Positions 6,822-6,982 of a DNA stretch of 6,982 nucleotides are shown here, one piece after another. A program made the translations under genes and the position numbers. Location of the stretch: assembly GCA_905233965.1 (NCBI GenBank), contig CAJOFG010000133.1:1537-8518 (forward strand), in the 5' to 3' direction. The notes under the pieces were generated by a model. The model did not search any database, was not told where the DNA came from, and saw nothing but the letters and a program-made list of their open reading frames with translations. The stretch's first letter is position 1. Each line of letters opens with the position of its first letter. Source of the DNA: an uncultured Selenomonadaceae bacterium. GTDB lineage: Bacteria; Bacillota; Negativicutes; Selenomonadales; Selenomonadaceae.

Positions 6822-6834
6822 TGAAGGTACTTCA
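6822..6834. promoter_or_regulatory. 13-bp palindrome upstream of the ndh -35, possible operator
   Basis: TGAAG-GTA-CTTCA is a perfect 5-bp inverted repeat with a 3-bp spacer, 13 bp upstream of the ndh -35 box. It has the position of an activator or repressor site. It overlaps the stop codon of the gene fragment to its right. It resembles half of a Rex site (GTGAA and TTCAA) but the spacing is wrong. Chance occurrence is quite possible. Confidence 0.25.
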
Positions 6835-6982
6835 CGTTTGCGGAAATTTTTTCTTCCGACAAACGAATCCGGCGAAAGATTTCACGCGGGAAATTTTAAC
6901 TTCGTCGCAGAAACTTTTTAATCGTCGTTCCAAAGTTTCCGGCGTTTCATGGGGCGGCGTGAAAAAACCGGCTTTGTCGCAA
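6832..6982 (-). CDS. C-terminal fragment of an unidentified protein, continues past the window edge
   Basis: A minus-strand frame is open from the right edge for 49 codons and ends with TGA at 6834-6832. The peptide includes GFFTPPHETPETLERRLKSF, then CDEVKISRVKSFAGFVCRKK and FPQT at the end. Its balanced acidic, basic and hydrophobic make-up and an amphipathic helix-like stretch (PETLERRLKSF) look like a real protein end, and it lies in the same direction as ndh, ending 24 bp before the ndh -35 box. Cysteines fall at positions 1, 25 and 41 of the visible part. I do not recognise the family. The opposite strand is also open here (from 6803), but its product looks like a shadow. Confidence is modest because only 49 residues are visible. 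Confidence 0.5.
   Translation of the reverse strand, partial: CDKAGFFTPPHETPETLERRLKSFCDEVKISRVKSFAGFVCRKKKFPQT

Noticed and set aside
6819..6837. Rex (redox regulator) operator upstream of ndh
   Set aside because: The GTGAA/TTCAA halves are separated by 5 bp rather than 4 and the outer TTG/CAA bases do not match, so the sequence does not support naming Rex.
6743..6862. 40-codon N-terminal extension of NDH-2
   Set aside because: It covers the ndh promoter and leader; NDH-2 proteins normally begin a few residues before the FAD-binding strand, as from 6742.
6803..6982. Plus-strand frame open to the right edge from ATG 6803 (or TTG 6821)
   Set aside because: There is no ribosome binding site at usable spacing, the start lies inside the ndh -35 box, and the Ser/Lys/Arg-rich product looks like the shadow of the minus-strand frame.

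Overview
The window reads as ordinary bacterial chromosome, densely packed with short gaps, and carries housekeeping and cell-envelope genes. Strong GGAGG ribosome binding sites upstream of four genes suggest a Firmicutes-type translation signal. A family 9 glycosyltransferase of the lipopolysaccharide/heptose type suggests an outer membrane. Together these fit a diderm Firmicute such as the Negativicutes. That placement is an inference from gene style, not a database match. The genetic code looks standard (TAA, TAG and TGA all serve as stops).

Layout. Bases 1-2974 (+ strand) hold three closely spaced genes that look like the distal part of one operon: sucD (5' end outside the window), pyrF (overlapping sucD by 23 bp) and serA (22 bp further on). 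They supply succinyl-CoA synthetase alpha, orotidine 5'-phosphate decarboxylase and 3-phosphoglycerate dehydrogenase. Bases 2975-3220 have no gene. They hold a 163-bp imperfect inverted repeat whose left end forms part of the serA stop codon, then a compact terminator hairpin that can work in both directions. Bases 3221-4549 (- strand) encode a GT9 glycosyltransferase. Bases 4550-4690 are a divergent control region with two back-to-back extended -10 promoters. Bases 4691-5476 (+ strand) encode a PhzF-family protein. It converges, with a gap of only 9 bp, on a type II NADH dehydrogenase gene at 5486-6742 (- strand). The ndh promoter and a small palindrome lie upstream of it, and the last 150 bases probably hold the 3' end of another minus-strand gene.

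Functionally, the left block links central carbon metabolism, pyrimidine synthesis and serine synthesis. The right half has three separately promoted genes for envelope glycosylation, a PhzF-fold enzyme of unknown substrate, and respiratory NADH oxidation. I see no CRISPR array, tRNA, rRNA, phage or defence genes, and no clear new system. The least explained items are the inverted repeat at the serA stop, the 13-bp promoter sequence shared by the two minus-strand genes, and the unassigned gene end at the right border.
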